A stretch of 64,000 nt of DNA from NCBI RefSeq assembly GCF_011397635.1, contig NC_064752.1, forward strand, positions 4,546,607 to 4,610,606, written 5' to 3'. The stretch comes from Epinephelus fuscoguttatus. Taxonomy: Eukaryota > Chordata > Actinopteri > Perciformes > Serranidae. The notes below the pieces were generated by a model. It searched no databases. It was not told the DNA's origin and saw only the letters and a list, made by a program, of their open reading frames with translations. Position numbers and translations under genes: made by a program. Of the stretch, positions 61,201 to 64,000 are shown piece by piece. Position 1 is the first letter of the stretch. The number at the start of each line of letters is the position of its first letter.

Positions 61201-63179
61201 TATCAGCTGACTGATAGATCTGTATTATTCAAATTTTCAGACATAACAAAATAAGACAGAAATTATATTTCGCTCACAGGTTCTCTGGTTACTATGAGAG
61301 TTGCCGTGGTGACAGAGGATGTGTTGCAGTTATCTGGAGCAGTTGTCTCCAAGTATAAATCTTGGATGGATGATGAATGAGACCGTCTGCACGGCCACAA
61401 ATCTTCAAATAGAGGATACTGGCAGGCTCAGTCTCCCCAGAGGAAAAGAAAACTCAAAAGAAGATCCCATCTTTGTCCAGCCAAGTCCTGCCAGACATAA
61501 CTGAGCTGCTTTTAACATCAGCATGGGATTGGGTTTATTTTCACACAGATATTTCTCATCTCCAGAGAAATAACCTTCCTTCTCCTATTCTAATCCTAAT
61601 CTCAGCTCTTGATGTTTTTCTCCTTTGCAGAGCTCATCTGAGTGACGAAGACAAATGTGATGGGAGATTCAGAGGTCCTGCTCCACCTAAATACTTCACC
61701 TGCAACGCTTCTTTGGGTCCTGCAGGACCTGCAGGGTCTTCATGCCCCTGCAGCCCCCTGACTGCAGCACAGTGGTGAGTTGCTCCATTATTCTATAAAG
61801 TTGTGTTTCATGACTCTGAGTGATGAGTGTTATAATGAGGTCTGCTTTAGGAAACAGTGAACCTGTCCATTATTGCACGCCGTGGTCAACAGTCTTGTCA
61901 ACAGTCAGTACCTCCGTGTTTGCTCAGCCAGGTCAGATGATTTTATATGATACGGATTATTATCAGAGTAGACTTACTGCCGCAGCTCTTTCCGTCCTCC
62001 TGCAGCAGTTGTCCTTCAGGACAGATGCAGTAGTAAGATCCTGGAGTGCTCACACACTGGTGCTCACAGCCGTGCTCCACTGTGTTACACAGGTTCATGT
62101 CTGCAAATACACACAGATTACATATAAATTACACCTGTACAAATACATACTTTTAACAATTTGGTACTTTATCATTGCCATTTTTATTTAATCTTTACTT
62201 AACACATGAGATAAGTTCATTTGTGTGCTGTCTATGTAAGGCCACTATAAAAGCTTGTTTTTGTCACTGACAGGCTCAGATTATTATTCTAAGTAACTGA
62301 CATTATGGAGAGGATTTCTACAAAGACAGACATTTATTAGATTCTTTTTGTATAACCAGGAACAGCCCCTAAATCACCATCACCAAACACATTTAAATTA
62401 AGAGTAATTTTATCATCTTAAAGCAAACTTCATTTAGAGTGCACAAAAACAAAACAAAACTAACAGTAACCATCTTGGTTCGCTTTTGCACTCCTCCAAC
62501 AATCACCAGCTCTGGTTTGGTTGAAATAAATCCTCAGTTCAACCAGTTTGGTGTGAAAATAAGCTGCCTCTATACACGCTAAATGGAATCTGGTGGGTTT
62601 GGTGATGGCGATTTTGGGGCTGTTTCTGGTTCAACAAAAAGGATCTTACTCTTTAACGAAAAGGTCTGTCTCTGTAGGGATCCTTTCGATAATGTTGTCA
62701 GACACTTAGAATAATTATCTGAGCCTGTCAGTGATGAAACCAACCACTTTTAGTAGATGTACATCGATGACGCACAAATGGCCAGAGTGGTTACATTGCA
62801 GCCTGTTTGGCCGCAGCCAGCTGCAGCGCTCTCTCTCAATACTGGGTCAGTTTCAAAAAGTGTTGTCTCCATTAGTCACTTGGATGCTAAAACATAGGAA
62901 AACAGGGTCCAGGTTGATTCTTGACAACAAACTGAAGCTGAGGTAAATCTTTAAGTCAGGGATAAAAGAGTGAGATCTCACATAAGATGAGCTGATGTAA
63001 AAACCCATGATATTAGTAAATGTTTTTGTGTGAGATTCACTGACTTGTGCAGGTCTTCTTGTCTTTGTTGAGTTTGAATCCTTTGTTGCAGTCACAGGTG
63101 AAGACGCCGGGAGCGCTGATACAGATCTGCTCACAATCATGCTTTCCCTCGGCACACAGGTCAATGGCTGAATAACACA

Positions 63180-63215
<36 letters not shown>

Positions 63216-63831
63216 GTTATTTCCACTTCTGTGTGTATGTTGTTTTACATGTCTTCAAGCACACGTTCAGGTTTAGCTAGAGGATCATGTATTTAGTAGA
63301 AAGTACAAGAAGAAGAAATATGCTACTGATCACCCAGAGAAAGACAGTTACGTGTTGCAGCTACTCAAACAAAATATTCTACAGCTTAAATAATCTGTTC
63401 ATTATTAAGTAGTTGTCTAAAGTGGTGTATATTAAAACTGCTCATTTACCCCTGAACAACAGTCCAAAGATCTGAAAAGATTTAACATATTACGACATGA
63501 AACATAAGCAGCAAGTCTTCACATTTAAGAAGCTTTGAGGCAGAAACTGTTTTGTGTTGTTACTGACATTACAAATGGAGACAGAACAGGCCTCACTCCT
63601 GCTGCAGGATAGATGCACAAACAGGAGTTTCCCTTCATTGTAACTGTGTGTGTTACTGTTGGTGTGTGTACAGCTGTGTGTGTGCGTGTGCACGAGGGCC
63701 TGACTAACGTGCGCAGGTCTTCTTGTCTTCATTGAGTGTGTATCCTTTGTTGCAGTCGCAGGTGAAGACGCCCGGCGCGCTGACGCAGATTTGTTCACAG
63801 TCATGTTTCCCCTCAGCACACAGGTCAATGG
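55216..63831 (-). CDS. matn4: matrilin-4, 3' part (EGF repeats, VWA2, coiled coil)
   Basis: A secreted extracellular matrix adaptor protein. Exons in transcript order: 63709-63831, 63045-63167 and 61978-62100 (three 123-base EGF exons, six Cys each); 59975-60072, 59198-59329, 58749-58932 and 58474-58626 (VWA domain 2); 56343-56447 and 55216-55274 (hinge and coiled coil). Phases join throughout. The VWA has a metal-binding DGSKS in [18 protein letters not shown], plus GTMTGLA and [21 protein letters not shown] then supplies the hinge cysteines for inter-chain disulfides. Heptads follow ([18 protein letters not shown]) for oligomerisation, ending SRK-stop. The sequence follows matrilin-4 rather than 1-3, notably [16 protein letters not shown] and VGVGKAVE. 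The 5' part (signal peptide, VWA1, remaining EGF) is outside. 63832-64000 is intron. Confidence 0.94.
55275..56342 (-). other. matn4: U12-type AT-AC intron of matn4
   Basis: The exon ends CAGAAAC and the intron begins ATATCCTTTT, the full U12 AT-AC donor consensus. At the other end TTCCTTAATC (branch-site type) lies about a dozen bases before CTAC, followed by exon TGTCTGGG. No GT donor or AG acceptor would keep the frame here, while AT-AC gives [13 protein letters not shown] without a gap. Matrilin-1 (cartilage matrix protein) is a classic AT-AC intron gene with the intron at the same place, in the coiled coil. Confidence 0.9.
57375..57558. mobile_element. small inverted-repeat element in a matn4 intron
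   Basis: Perfect 13-base ends ATTCACACAGGAC (57375-57387) and complement (57546-57558). Non-coding, about 185 bases, MITE-like. Confidence 0.6.
57848..58251. mobile_element. MITE in a matn4 intron, related to 52031-52541
   Basis: Left tip GAGCAGTGTGTAGGATTTAG, right tip complementary to GAGCAGTGTAGG. It shares the CTCCAAAACAAACAGACCAG block with 52031-52541. Non-coding. Confidence 0.7.
59378..59560 (+). repeat. dispersed teleost repeat in a matn4 intron
   Basis: Contains GGATTACAGAAAAACTACTG followed by GATTTTCTTGAAACTTGGTG, recognised from memory as a motif very common in fish introns. Boundaries are approximate. Confidence 0.5.
60073..61977 (-). other. matn4: matn4 intron without recognised content
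   Basis: A 1.9-kb intron between the last EGF exon and the first VWA2 exon. AT-rich; no repeat family, RNA or nested gene was recognised. Confidence 0.6.
62264..62734. mobile_element. fold-back element (long inverted repeat) in a matn4 intron
   Basis: The left arm 62264-62388 and right arm 62597-62734 are imperfectly complementary over about 125-140 bases. The outermost 17 bases (TCACTGACAGGCTCAGA) are perfect, and a loop of about 208 bases separates the arms. No coding region. Resembles a common fish inverted-repeat transposon. Confidence 0.75.
63178..63212. repeat. (AC)n microsatellite
   Basis: AC run immediately upstream of an EGF exon of matn4, inside the pre-acceptor part of the intron (about 10 bases from the acceptor). 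Confidence 0.95.
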
Positions 63832-64000
63832 CTAAATAACACACACACATTAAGTTAAAGTGTGTGTGTTTCTGTGCATTTATTTACACACATACTCACT
63901 CTTAAAATGAGCCAGTAGCCGGTATTTCAGTTTGTGGAGGGTTATGTGTTTCCACTGAAATCATGCATGTGTGTAAGCGGCTCTGTCAGGCAGGTTTTAC

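Overview
This is a window of fish nuclear DNA, probably from a percomorph teleost. The evidence is intron-containing vertebrate genes with GT-AG introns, a tandem cluster of teleost-type odorant receptor genes, long TG and TA microsatellites, and typical fish transposons (Tc1, hAT, PIF/Harbinger, tRNA-derived SINEs, LINE fragments). Nothing bacterial was seen: no operons and no CRISPR.

Left and centre (1-44.6 kb): a tandem array of six odorant receptor 131-2-like genes, all on the minus strand, called A to F here. Each has a short coding exon 1 (48-50 codons, ending in Lys-His-Gln), a phase-0 intron, and a large exon 2 carrying most of the seven-helix receptor. Five of the six also have a matching non-coding 5' exon with a GT donor and a TATA-like box about 1.2-2.5 kb upstream. 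B (7975-10404), C (13212-17988), D (24297-28829) and F (39778-41325) have open frames. A (cut by the window start) and E (32332-33855) each carry a one-base frameshift. A and C lie in near-identical blocks. D is an older relative of that block. E and F lie in two copies of a very recent 7.1-7.4 kb direct tandem duplication (30023-37470 and 37472-44606). Copy E keeps its promoter but has a broken frame; copy F keeps its frame but has lost the promoter and 5' exon. B looks like a mosaic of the E/F type and the A/C/D type.

The array has been sculpted by mobile elements that also date its duplications: a minus-strand LINE fragment in the introns of A, C and D; a Tc1-type transposon in the intron of C only; a TTAA-flanked DNA transposon downstream of D only; a SINE beside B; a PIF/Harbinger-type element directly after the E and F stop codons; and hAT and LINE 3'-end pieces in both E/F units.

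44.6-53.7 kb is gene-poor. It holds an RTE-like LINE endonuclease fragment and one short inverted-repeat transposon; the rest is not recognised.

53.7-64 kb holds the 3' part of matn4 (matrilin-4) on the minus strand: three EGF exons, a second von Willebrand A domain over four exons, and a two-exon C-terminal coiled coil. The two coiled-coil exons are separated by an intron with U12-type AT-AC splice sites. The 5' half of the gene lies beyond the window. The receptors (olfactory epithelium) and matrilin-4 (extracellular matrix) have no evident functional link; they are simply neighbours.
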